64,000 nt of DNA from Panax quinquefolius (Eukaryota > Streptophyta > Magnoliopsida > Apiales > Araliaceae). The notes under the pieces are model-generated. The model was not told where the DNA came from. It saw only the letters and a program-made list of their open reading frames with translations, and made no database searches. The stretch's first letter is position 1. Every line of letters begins with the position of its first letter. The position numbers and the translations under genes are program-made. The DNA is taken from NCBI GenBank assembly GCA_020205615.1, contig CM035164.1, positions 127,906,637 to 127,970,636 of the forward strand, in the 5' to 3' direction. Shown here one piece after another: positions 11,778 through 21,578 of the stretch.

Positions 11778-12053
11778 AAGGCGATCCATCCACTTGAAAG
11801 TATATCTACGAAAGCACTACCTATATGATATTGGAGTTTGGTTGAAATATAATTTTCAATTGCAGACAGTGGAGATAATTATACGTTCAGAGAAAACTCA
11901 CCATTGGAAAGAACATGATAGTAATCTTCTCGTTTTTCTTTGGGGTCTATTGGATCAACCAATGATAATTCTGTGGGCATATGATATCTATTATAACCTA
12001 GACGCATGGCCTCCCATGTATAAAGGTTTCCTTGAGCACTTCCCATGTAGTTG
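11778..12053 (+). pseudogene. Exon-like coding fragment next to the LTR, unrecognised
   Basis: An open frame of about 90 codons runs from the LTR edge and is followed by a canonical donor, TTG|GTAAGT, at 12054. Its composition (residues such as HHWKEHDSNLL, LWGLLDQP and DAWPPMYKGF) looks like real conserved protein rather than a random ORF in AT-rich DNA, and codon positions are balanced. The apparent ATG lies inside the LTR, so the true exon start was lost to the insertion or lies beyond the array. I do not recognise the family. It may be an exon of a host gene split by the gypsy array, or a fragment captured by the Mutator-like element that begins at the same point. No matching second exon was found in the window. 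Confidence 0.45.
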
Positions 12054-12144
12054 GTAAGTTTTATTTATTATATCATTGTACTTTTAATTTTTTAAATTAC
12101 CCTATTAAACTAATTATAAATTTACAATTGGGCCAATCTGTTAA

Positions 12145-13096
12145 TTCCGGCTCACTTCTGTTAAATTGATTTTTTTTTTCTTACGTGACTTTTAAACAGA
12201 AAATGAAAAATAAAGGAAATGACATGGCCCAATCAAGATGGACCCACACACGGCAACCAACAGGCGAACTTACAGACCACCCACCAGCTAGGCTCCAGCG
12301 ATTCCAAACATAGATTCTGGCCTAACTCCGGCATATTATTATCTCTTTTCATCCTGCATCACATAATTATGAACTTGAAAGTATACGTATAACATATTTT
12401 TATGAACTTAAAGGGGATGATTATACTGACTTCCTTTTGGTTTGCAATAAAAGAATTTTAAGATCGGAATCGTTTGAAACTCTTAAGAGATCAACTTTGT
12501 ACACATCGTAGCTTAAGAATTTCGCCATCGCAATAACAAAACTGAAATTCCAGTACCGGATGGTCCGTAGAGAGGATAACTCTGCTTCCAAACACGACAA
12601 ACAATTTAAGTTTTGATTTGACCTTATTTTTCAGATCTAGATCCATAACCAGCAATCATATTTGACGAGATGAAAAGGTAAATCATTAATTTTCAAAAGG
12701 AATTCCCAACTTCCCTCAAATTCAAAACCCCAATTGAATCCAATTTTTTAAAATTTCATATTTAAAAAAGAATTCCAAAGCTCTAAAGGAGTCCAATTTC
12801 AAATTTTACATATTTACAAAAGAATTAAGGTTCCAACCTCTGCTCAATTTCAGTCACGATAGAAAACTTTGGTTTTTTTACTATGATGTAGGTGGGTGAT
12901 GGCGGTTGATTGATGATTTCGACCATCGCCAATAGAAAAAATTAGAAAAATAAATTAGAAAAAACATAAAGAAGTTGAAGACTCCAATTTCACCAATCTC
13001 TTCTTCGATAAGAAAAATCAAACGATATTATCCTCTGCAACTTTTTTGGTTTATTTGGAAACGGTATTTCGTAACATGAAATTCTCCGGGCCGAAC
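12145..13096. other. Non-coding interior, left half of the TIR element
   Basis: I see no gene here. The DNA is moderately AT-rich with short poly-T and poly-A runs and a few related sentences such as AATTCCAA and AATTTCA repeated between 12680 and 12850. It belongs to the element delimited by the inverted repeats. Confidence 0.5.
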
Positions 13097-15560
13097 TGTG
13101 AAACCCCAGATTTTATGAATAAAGAATTAATTTTCTCGAAATAATTTATTTTATATTATGGTGTGAATTTGAGATAATGTTATAGTTGTGGGTAATATTT
13201 ATAAATTTTACAAAGTATCTGAAGTTGTCATATTATATTCGATTGGTGGGGGAATATTCGCTTTAAAGCGAAATATTCATTGCGACAAAGACAATCATTA
13301 GTGGACCCTACAACGGAATTATTGTTTGATTGAGAAAACGATAAAAATATTTTATTAAAAATAACAAATGAAGTTTTATCGTTGATCTTCGTTGAACTAC
13401 TTTCAGTAGTAAAAGTACAATGTACTGCGTTGTTGCGTAGTAGCACAATCGTATTGATTATTGATATTTATGTGAGAAGTCACTCATTTTGTTCAATTAT
13501 TGCTACAATAGTTGCTTTCATAAGATCTCACATTATTTGATTCAATTATTGTTGATTTAGAGGTTTTGTTTTATTCATGTAATAAAATAGAAACATTTTT
13601 TATATAAAAATGAATACTTTATTAAAGTTATTCTATAAATAGAATATATTATATTCTATTATGCATAGTGTTTTGCGTAGTAAAATCTTTTTATATAAAA
13701 TGTAATACTTTATTAAAGTTATTCTATAAATAAAATATATTTATATTTTATTATGCATAGATGTTTAGATATAGTGCTTGCAAGATAGTAAAAAAATCTT
13801 TTTAAATAAATAGAATATATTATATTTTATTTTAAAAAATTCTTTAAATATGGATGAAATCAGTTAAAGTAAATCAATCTGGACCGCTCATGGATTAGTT
13901 ACTACGCATTCCATTTTCCTATAAATAAAGTTCATTCCTTCATTATTTTCTTACGAATTCAATTGAACTCTGTAGAGAGAAAACTATAGAGATAGAAGAA
14001 AAGTTTTCCGCTACTTCACTACTCTTATATCAAGTATTATTTTACTAGTAGGGGATATTATTCATTTGTATTCAAGAAGAGAACTTCATTATTCCATTTT
14101 TTATATGTTCATTGGAATAACTCAGATATACGCTGGCTATACCCTATACTTGGTGACATTCTTCTATTTTTCTCGTCTTTATTATTCCGCCGAATATCCT
14201 CATACTATGCTTATATATCTGGACTGGTTCCATTTTTTATTATTCCGCTCTTTATTATTCTATCTAATATCATGTCTACATGTTATCTGTAGGACTGGTT
14301 CCATCATTTATTATTCCGCATTTATTATTCTCGTTGGAACATCCCAGCCGGTTGTGAATTTCACCCTAACCGGTTCCGTTATTATTATTCATTGGAATAA
14401 CCTGCCTACATCTTACCGCACGCACGGTGATTTCTTTTGTTATTCCATTCGGTATTATACTCGGTTGATTAAAATTTTGACTTCTATACTCCATGAAATT
14501 AGTGGAATATCCTCGATATTTTGCGCTTCATCCAAAGATCTTTCATGAAAATAATATTCGAGCATTCTTGAATTTTACTCTCTACAAAGCAAAGATCATG
14601 TTGACAATTTGGGCGTTATTGGTTCTGGACAAATTAATTCTTGAACTTGTTTAATTGAATTTTTATATCATTGTCACCATCCTCATGTTTATGTTATGTT
14701 GACGACAAATATCGTGGCTACCAGAAGTGCATAGATGGACTTGGTATGATTATGACCAGGATTATTCTAAGATAATCATGGCCGTAATGTTACAAATGAT
14801 GTGAAAATTAAAAGTCCTCATTGGCCCGTAGTGCATTGATGGGCGCTTTTGGTATGATTATGGCTATGGATTCTCTTGACGAGGGAGCAAAGATGAATTA
14901 TTTTATGGCATGATCGGACTGGTTGATGAAAACACGATTATCTTTGGCACATGGTACGGATAATTCGTGGTCGTGATACTTAAAGAAAATCTTTGGCAGT
15001 AGTGCGGGGATGATTTAATGATGTGGATTATTTATTGAAATGAGAGTCTCGATAAAAAAGTGATGAAAAACTTTTAAATCATAAAAGATAGTAGATTCTA
15101 TTCTCTACTGACTTTTTTAATGGATTATTGTTCCGCCACAGCTTAAACTTGATGTATCATATTTTATCGGTTTAACATTGTTGAGAGCTAATGATAATTT
15201 ATTCTCGCATTATCTTAGTCATAATATTTCTTCTTGGGCTAGTTGAGCTCACCCTTTCTTCACCGTTCTCTTCAGAAATGAGAATATAAATTTGGGGCCA
15301 ATGGGAAGCGGAGTGATGGTCCGAGGATAATATTATTAGTAGTCCTCACTATTCTCGTGAAATAAAGTGATAATAATCAGTAATGAGGACTCCTTTTGAG
15401 TTTGTATAATCTCTAGTAGATAACATTTGTATTCAAACTCACGGTTTATGTTTTGTCGTATTATATACGTACGATTGGTATTAGTAAGTTGTATTTGAAT
15501 TACATCACTACGTAAGTGGCGACCCAAGATGGGTGACGATACCTAATTTTGGGGCGCACA
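13097..15560 (+). repeat. Gypsy solo LTR (about 2.46 kb)
   Basis: It aligns along its length with the LTR at 48977-51399. Both begin TGTRAAACCCC, share GTTGTGGGTAATATTTATAA, the ATTATTATTC-rich central part and the ATTTTGGGG end. No internal region or second LTR follows, so it is a solo LTR left by LTR-LTR recombination. The 160-codon open frame inside (14066-14548) is low-complexity and has no homologue in the sister LTR frame, so I do not call it. Exact target duplications are not evident: CGAAC precedes the block, and CTAAC follows it offset by one base. Confidence 0.85.
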
Positions 15561-16265
15561 CCTAACTATCGAGTGGTGGGGGTGAGCTATATCTGTTTAT
15601 GTAATCGAGGTTTGGCTCGGATGGACAAGATAAAGAGCACCATTCATGGCCACTACTGTGAGGTCATTAGTTGGTGTTCCGATCAGCCATGGTGATGAGA
15701 AGAAAAATACGGCAGAGTTATGGAAGAAAAATGGAAAAAGGGTTTTGACGCTTTATCCAAGTAGAACAGTCCATGTTATTTTTTTGTTTTTTGTTTTTTT
15801 TGCTTGCCACGTGTGAAAAAAAGTATTATTTTTTATTTTTGTATTTCTTTTCCAAGCCACATAGATAAAAATATTAACGTCTGTTTAATTTTTTTAAACA
15901 GACTGACCCAATTATAAATTTATAATTAGTTCAATAAGATAATTTAAAAAAATTAAAGTACAGTAATGTAATAAGTAAAATTTGTCAATTACAATGGTCA
16001 AATCATTAATTTTTCCAAATAAAAAATAAGAAACCAAATCAGCTAGTAAGTCAAAAAAAAGAAGAAAGTAAGCAGTCATTTTCTAAATATCAACTGTCCC
16101 CAAAATATTGTCATCTTCGAATTTTAGTCGGGTCATGACTCGCTTGTTTTAATTTTAAATAATACAAATAATATATTAAAATTTTCGTATTACAACATGG
16201 TATTCATTTCACAAACGGAAGTCAAAGATTAATTAGCAGGTCTGGGTCTGAACAAATTAATGAAA
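15561..16265. other. Right half of the TIR element and flanking AT-rich DNA
   Basis: 15561-15894 is the right interior of the long-TIR element and 15895-15986 is its right inverted repeat. 15987-16265 is AT-rich non-coding DNA leading to the EXO70 fragment. I see no other gene or RNA here. Confidence 0.5.
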
Positions 16266-16763
16266 ATGGCAATGAAGAGAATCCAGAAGGAGATTTACCA
16301 GATTTTGTCCACCAAGCGAGCTCATGCGGATCCTAAATCTATCTCTGTTCGATCCTCGCCCACCTCACATGCATCCACTATGTCTAGTATGTCAGATTTT
16401 GACGACGATAACGGTGAAGATGAAATTTGAATCGCCGACGACTCCATTTCTGAAGTGGAACTTGTCTCGAGAATTGCTATGATTGATTTGAAATTGATAG
16501 CGGATTGTATGATTTCATCCGGTTATGAAAAAAAATGTGTCACAATATACAAGTCTATGCGTAAATCGATCTTCGATGAAGCTATATATCAGCTTGGAGT
16601 TGACAAAATGATTTCTAGTAAGATTCATAAGATGGATTGGGAGGTTTTGGAGATCATAATAAAAAATTGGTTGAATGCTTTGAAGGTCGCCATGGATACG
16701 CTGTTCAACGGAGAAAGAATCCTCTGTGATCATGTCTTTGCCACCTCGAAATTGATTTTATAA
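16266..16763 (+). pseudogene. EXO70 exocyst subunit fragment (pseudogene)
   Basis: The frame from ATG 16266 encodes a stretch typical of the plant EXO70 middle region: a RIQKEIYQILST block, a Ser-rich linker, an acidic DFDDDNGED patch, SEVELVSRIA, DLKLIADCMISSGYEK, MDWEVLEIIIKNWLNA and FNGERILCDHVFA. EXO70 proteins tether secretory vesicles at the plasma membrane and are usually 600-700 residues, often from intronless genes. Here only about 165 codons remain. An in-frame TGA (16428-16430) interrupts the acidic linker, and the frame ends just after CDHVFA in AT-rich sequence. N- and C-terminal parts are missing. It is a truncated duplicate, perhaps mobilised by the neighbouring transposon, and it cannot give a complete exocyst subunit. 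Confidence 0.85.
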
Positions 16764-17090
16764 TTTTGTATTATTCTAATAAATGTTTTGTACTTTTGTA
16801 TTATTCTAATAATTTTTTTGTTTTTATTTTTGTTTTATCAAGTCAATAATGATTTTGATTTTTGTATTTTGTTTGCATAGATACGTAAATAAGAGTTGAC
16901 GTCCGTCGAACAAATTTAACAGAATAGTCAAATTAGTAATTTTAAAAAAAATTAGTATGTCAATTACATATTTTTAAAATTTAATTTAATATTTAATACT
17001 AGTCGATAACGAGATTGTAAATTTGTAATACCCTTTTTGCCGATAGAAAGGGAACATCATCATCAACCCATTATCGCCTCTGTCTCATTC
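16764..17090. other. AT-rich spacer between EXO70 pseudogene and XERICO-like gene
   Basis: Contains a short direct duplication (TTTTGTATTATTCTAATAA at about 16763 and 16793) and an AT-rich stretch that loosely resembles the inverted repeat at 15895-15986. The match is too weak to call a third TIR. I see nothing coding. Confidence 0.4.
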
Positions 17091-18923
17091 TCTCACCTTG
17101 CCTTGGGATCATATGCACCTACCCTCCCTTTTCTTCTGTTAAATCCCCCCCCCTTTTTCTGAATCTCTTTCTCTCTCCCAGTTCTCTCCAAATTCTTCCT
17201 TTCTTACCATTAATTCCATTTTGAAGCTAACCCAGTAAGTGTCTCTCCTTATGATGCTCTTTTTGCAGTTTGTTTCACGAAGTAGTGGTTAATTTTGCTC
17301 TTCAGAACTGGAAATTACCCTTTTTGGTGTACTTTAGTGGCAAAGGACTTTTTATCTGTTTCAGATCTCAATTCCCAATTTGTTTTTCTTTGAAATTGTG
17401 TATGCTTATGGTTTATAAGTAGTGGGTTCTATGTTCAATCAGTAATATTGGTATTTTGATCTTCTGTTTCCTTTTTTTAGTCTACTTTTACATCCACTTT
17501 TGGCTGATTTTGATCATTTTATTGTGACCCTATTCGCGTGTTTCATTTGATGATTTTTACTTGGATCTTCTCATTTCAAATCGTTTTTAGCCTGGGAATT
17601 TTATATGCATCGAAGAAGATATTCTTACAAATTTAGATGTGTGTTTGTTCAAATTTTTTTATCAGTTTTTTCTCCAACTTGATGAACCCCCTGATTTATG
17701 TATATGTATTGGATGTTTATTAATAGGAATAGCAAGACGGTTGGGGAAGTGGGAAAGAAGAAGTCTTTTCAATTGATAAATTGGTTTCTATATTTGGAGA
17801 AATTGCTTTTTTACTTTTTTGTTGTTGAAATACAAGGAAAATAAAGTTTGTGGGTTGGATCTCTTCTTCATATTGGGATGATACAGAAGCTCTAACTATT
17901 CAAAGTTTATATTAAATTTTTTACCAAATATATAATCCAATTAGGCCAGGTCTCTAGTGTTGGGTCTTTGCATACATTAGGTCTTGGAATTACTTACAGT
18001 ACTGCTTCACTCAGTCTGTTCCATATGCTCATTTCAAGCTAAATGGAATATTAACAAACAAGAAGCTCTTTTTTCCAGTTCATCTTTAGTTGTACACATG
18101 TTCTTTCTTATGTTTATTGGACTGATTATTGTAACTTCTTTGCAGAAACATTGTGTTTGTGATCTTTTCAAGGATTCCACTACAACTAATTACGCACTTC
18201 AACAGTTCTGATTCTACATACAAGGTAGTTTGTAATATAATTGCTTGGTTTTTTGATTTGATAAGAGAATTTGTTCTACTATAAATTAATGTTGCAGTCA
18301 GTTATTCACAAGACATGTCCTTCTGTTTTGTTATGACTTATGATGTATGTTGTTCTAAGAAATTTCATTTGATTTTGAAAAATATAAACTTGAAAGAAAA
18401 AAAAACATGCAAAACATAGTCACAGAAGGCAAAGTTTACTTTTGTTGAAGGAACATTTTTATTCGCCTCTTTTGTTGAAGGAACATTTTTCTTCACCTCT
18501 TTTGTTTTCATTATGAAAACATGGTAGAAGTGGCTGTTTGCCTCTCTTGCTTTTCGGGACTAGAAAACACAACAAAGAATTAGAAACCATCTTTTTTGTG
18601 TATTTAGAAAAAAATAAGCTCCAGACAGTAGTGTTTAGAACATTTTCTGAAACAAACTTAACTAGTGCTTACTTGTTGTTTATGGTAAACTAACATAATT
18701 GAAATATCGTCAACTTAAGAACAAAAAGATTTTGAAAAGCCCTTTTTCCATTTTCTATTATGTGGTTTCCTATAAATGTTGAACTTTTCTGACACAAAAA
18801 CACCAAAATAATTTCCAACTTCATTGCATTTGTGGCTATTATTCTTTCTGTCTCTTTATTCTTTATCTCATTTGGCTAAATATTTAAAGCTTCCATTTCT
18901 TCTATTTAGGTTTCGAATCAAAG
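17090..18923 (+). promoter_or_regulatory. 5' UTR with a 1.7 kb leader intron, XERICO-like gene
   Basis: A CT-rich leader (about 17140-17200, many CTCTCT runs) precedes a good donor CCCA|GTAAGT with the intron starting at 17235. The intron would end at 18909 (TTCTATTTAG|G), fifteen bases before the ATG at 18924. It is T-rich with no convincing ORF (the open frame at 17984-18211 has no recognisable domain). Long 5' UTR introns often raise expression of plant regulatory genes. The transcription start is not fixed from sequence alone. Confidence 0.6.
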
Positions 18924-19400
18924 ATGGGTCTCTCATCATACCCATATCCAGCTGATGCCGGAATGCTATGCATAATTCTGGTTAACACAGCCAAATCCAT
19001 CTCTACTATGAAGGAAATAGTCGGGTTTATCCTTGGCATAGTAGGTATTCATATCTTATCATGGGAAGAATATAGCACTGAGAGCCCCACAAACTTGTCT
19101 GGATACCGTGGAAGTTACCCAGAAACCTCTTTAGAAGAGTTCCGAAGCCGGATACCAGCTATTCAGTACGAGTCACTTGAAAGCCATAAGCAGCTCGAGC
19201 ATGACTGCTCTGTTTGCTTGACAGATTTCAAACCAGAGGCAGTGATTAACCACCTATCTTGCGGGCATGTTTTCCATAGATTGTGCCTGGAAAAGTGGTT
19301 GAAGTATCGGAATGTCACCTGCCCTAATTGCAGGAAGCACATGATTCCCGTAGAAGAAGAAGAAGAAGAAGAAGAAGAAGAAGATACTTGCCCAATGTGA
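18924..19400 (+). CDS. RING-H2 E3 ubiquitin ligase, XERICO-like
   Basis: An uninterrupted 158-residue frame. The N-terminus (MGLSSYPYPADAG followed by a hydrophobic segment about 13-42 with MLCIILVNTA and IVGFILGIVGI) has the arrangement of the XERICO/RHA2-type small membrane RING proteins. A complete RING-H2 lies at 95-136: Cys95, Cys98, Cys113, His115, His118, Cys121, Cys133, Cys136. Such proteins transfer ubiquitin from E2 to targets at membranes, and Arabidopsis XERICO affects abscisic-acid homeostasis and drought response. The tail is an acidic run of about eleven Glu encoded by a GAA repeat, followed by DTCPM. The start is the first ATG after the predicted leader-intron acceptor. XERICO is the nearest family member by N-terminal look, but another RHA-type paralogue is possible. 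Confidence 0.9.
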   Translation: MGLSSYPYPADAGMLCIILVNTAKSISTMKEIVGFILGIVGIHILSWEEYSTESPTNLSGYRGSYPETSLEEFRSRIPAIQYESLESHKQLEHDCSVCLTDFKPEAVINHLSCGHVFHRLCLEKWLKYRNVTCPNCRKHMIPVEEEEEEEEEEDTCPM

Positions 19401-19652
19401 GCGGCTCCAGATGAGATGCCTCTTGAGCAAGTTTCTGTTGTACAGCTTAGTAGTGTGTACATAGTCTATATCTAGATCTGGCGTAGTTTTGTATCTATAT
19501 TTTCGTGCCAGCGTTTTTAGATGCCTCATGAAGTCTTGGTGAAAACAGAAGTTATATTGTACATATAAATGTAATGTTTCTTCTAGTGTTTTATGCTTGT
19601 GAGAAATATATTGAGGAACTTGAGAAGAAAGGAAAGCATAGTGTAGAACCAC

Positions 19653-19654
<2 letters not shown>

Positions 19655-19711
<57 letters not shown>

Positions 19712-19715
19712 TAAA
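19655..19715. repeat. (TA)n/(AAAT)n microsatellite downstream of XERICO-like gene
   Basis: About 23 TA dinucleotides followed by AAATAAATAAATAAA. It lies between the two convergently oriented genes. The 202-codon antisense open frame across here is created by the repeat and by antisense of the RING gene. Confidence 0.9.
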
Positions 19716-19941
19716 GAACCAATTAAGGAACAGATTTACAAAATATGCTGCAATCCATAAAATACACAAGTCGACATCATATTTAAAAGTAGTTAAGAGT
19801 GAAAGAAGAGAAGAAAATAAATGTACATAATAATATTTAAGAATGAAAGCAGAGCAGAGCATATATATGTTAATTATTATGTCATATTACACATGAGTAT
19901 AATATAATTCAGAGTCGTTGGATTGATTTGAGTTTAGGGAA

Positions 19942-20217
19942 CTAAGCGTGCAATCCGTTGGGTAGGTCGGAGAGCTTGGAGCCGACAGAGAGGCTGCTGC
20001 GGGACAGTGGGTTCCTGTGGTACCTGCACCTGAAAGAACCAGCATGGGTGGTTGGTGAGCACAAGCAGTTGGACTTTAAGCTGCTTGCTTTTTGCACGGT
20101 TGAATCGGTTGATGGAGGATGATATTGTGATGAAAAATCCGTCGTCTTCAGTCGTACATGCGCCAGCACTGGTTTCTCAGGTACTACTTCTGTCGTCGTC
20201 CTGGGTTCTTCAGCCAT
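19942..20217 (-). CDS. Small serine-rich protein (CLCSPTTH motif family)
   Basis: A 91-residue frame. The signature is CLCSPTTHAGSFRCRYHR at about 51-68 (Cys51, Cys53, His58, Cys64, His67), which is the conserved core of a family of small plant serine-rich proteins, where it usually reads CLCSPTTHPGSFRC. Here the Pro is Ala. A Ser-rich stretch (LSRSSLSVGSKLS) follows. The Cys/His set could bind a metal, but no biochemical role is established. The N-terminus is charged and disordered with no signal peptide. The gene converges with the XERICO-like gene. The ATG at 20217 opens the frame; an upstream leader exon is possible near 20700 where the DNA becomes pyrimidine/purine skewed. The call rests on the motif; length fits the family. 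Confidence 0.78.
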   Translation of the reverse strand: MAEEPRTTTEVVPEKPVLAHVRLKTTDFSSQYHPPSTDSTVQKASSLKSNCLCSPTTHAGSFRCRYHRNPLSRSSLSVGSKLSDLPNGLHA

Positions 20218-20466
20218 TGTTAGGAATCCTGCCTTGAAAAATTCATCAACTAATTTAAATATATATAACTACTACTACTACTACGAAAGAAGAAGAGGCT
20301 ATTAATTATCTTCCTCATGGAGTTTTCATTTTGCATGTCAGAATGATTCTTTCATTAGATTTCTACCTGGGTGCCAAGGGAAATTTGAGTTATTAAATTG
20401 TAGTAATTAACAATTTCATAAATATTTTTAATTTCACTAATATTTGAATGACATCAATCAGACATC

Positions 20467-20522
<56 letters not shown>

Positions 20523-21578
20523 TGCATGTCTACTGTTTAAAAATAAATAAGTAAAATCTTGGTCAGGATATCTCCTATAAACAATGTGCCAATTAACCTT
20601 AGAGATATAATAAATTGATCAGACTAGGCATTATTATGAAATAGAGTGCAGAATTATATACCTGAGATGATGATTTTTGTTTTCAAGGTTAATTTTCCTT
20701 TCCTCTCCTTCAATCTTCCTTGATGGAATGAAAGGAGATAGAAAGAGAAAAATAATTTTGTATAATTTAGGAGGTTAATTTCTTGAAACAATCTGTACCC
20801 CAATTTAAGTGTTTTCAGTTTAGATTATGAGGTTATCATAAATCCACCCTTTTTAACCACAAAAACTTTTGACTTTTAATAGAAAACTCATTTTTGTGAT
20901 CAAGTCAAACCTCTTGTTTACTCAGAGGTCACTCGAGCTTCTATTAACCGGTAAAAATAAATTACTGCATATGTCAAAAGAACATGGGGGAGGTAGATAA
21001 TAGATTGATCACCCCATCATCACCAAACGTACGAGTTACGACTGACTAGGCCTGATAATTTTGTTCGATCTCCACGGGACGTGACTAATGGGATCCCACA
21101 ATGCATGCACCGCACCCACTGATACATCATGGAGTATTTAAAACCATTTCTCGGACGACACAAAAATGCTTCCAATGGTATGTGATGTTACCATTGGATT
21201 AAAAGAATGAAATGAAAATTAGTGTGTTTGGTAATTATTTTGGCGGATAAATAAATAAAAAAAAATTCAATTCATTTCTTGATTTTCATTCCATCACACC
21301 ATCCACCAACAACCACAACCAAACATAAAACCATGAGCAGATGCTTAACAGGTGGGAACAAGTGAATTAAATGAAACAGCATACCAAGCACAGATATGAC
21401 TTGTGAATTCAAACCAAGCAGCACAACATTGTTATTATCTTTGATACAAGACTTGCACAAATGCTAAGCTACCGACTAAGATAAAAAATTTATCAAAAAC
21501 AGCGCAGTATTACCTAGCGATACACATGAGGAATTCCATATCTAGCAGTATCAGGGTCTCAACCCTCAAGTACAGCGA
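20218..21578. other. Intergenic: promoter side of the serine-rich gene and 3' side of the GT-like gene
   Basis: Contains the (TA)n tract at 20471-20520 and AT-rich spacer. 20690-20770 is purine-rich on the plus strand and could be the leader of the minus-strand serine-rich gene. About 21240-21578 is likely the 3' UTR of the glycosyltransferase-like gene. I see no extra gene. Confidence 0.5.
20471..20520. repeat. (TA)n microsatellite
   Basis: Fifty bases of alternating TA upstream of the serine-rich protein gene. Likely polymorphic. Confidence 0.92.

Larger units (their letters stand above)
12053..15986. mobile_element. Long-TIR (Mutator-like) element with a nested solo LTR
   Basis: The segments 12053-12144 and 15895-15986 are inverted copies of each other, about 80 percent identical over about 90 bp, sharing cores such as AACTAATTATAAATTTA. 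Long AT-rich terminal inverted repeats without a recognisable transposase between them fit a non-autonomous Mutator-like element. A gypsy solo LTR (13097-15560) sits inside it. No clear 9-11 bp target duplication could be seen, so the family assignment is inference. The remaining interior is about 1.3 kb. Confidence 0.5.

Noticed and set aside
14066..14548. 160-codon plus-strand ORF inside the solo LTR
   Set aside because: Low-complexity, Tyr/Phe/Ile-rich translation of AT-rich LTR repeats; the related LTR at 48977-51399 does not keep the frame.
13092..15566. Target duplication of the solo LTR (CGAAC/CTAAC)
   Set aside because: One mismatch and an offset from the expected LTR end; not reliable.
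16860..17035. Possible third inverted repeat downstream of the EXO70 fragment, which would make it a captured gene
   Set aside because: Similarity to 15895-15986 is limited to short AT-rich words such as GTCAATTACA; too weak to call.
19254..19862. 202-codon minus-strand ORF
   Set aside because: Antisense to the RING gene and carried through the (TA)n tract; composed of YI and F runs.
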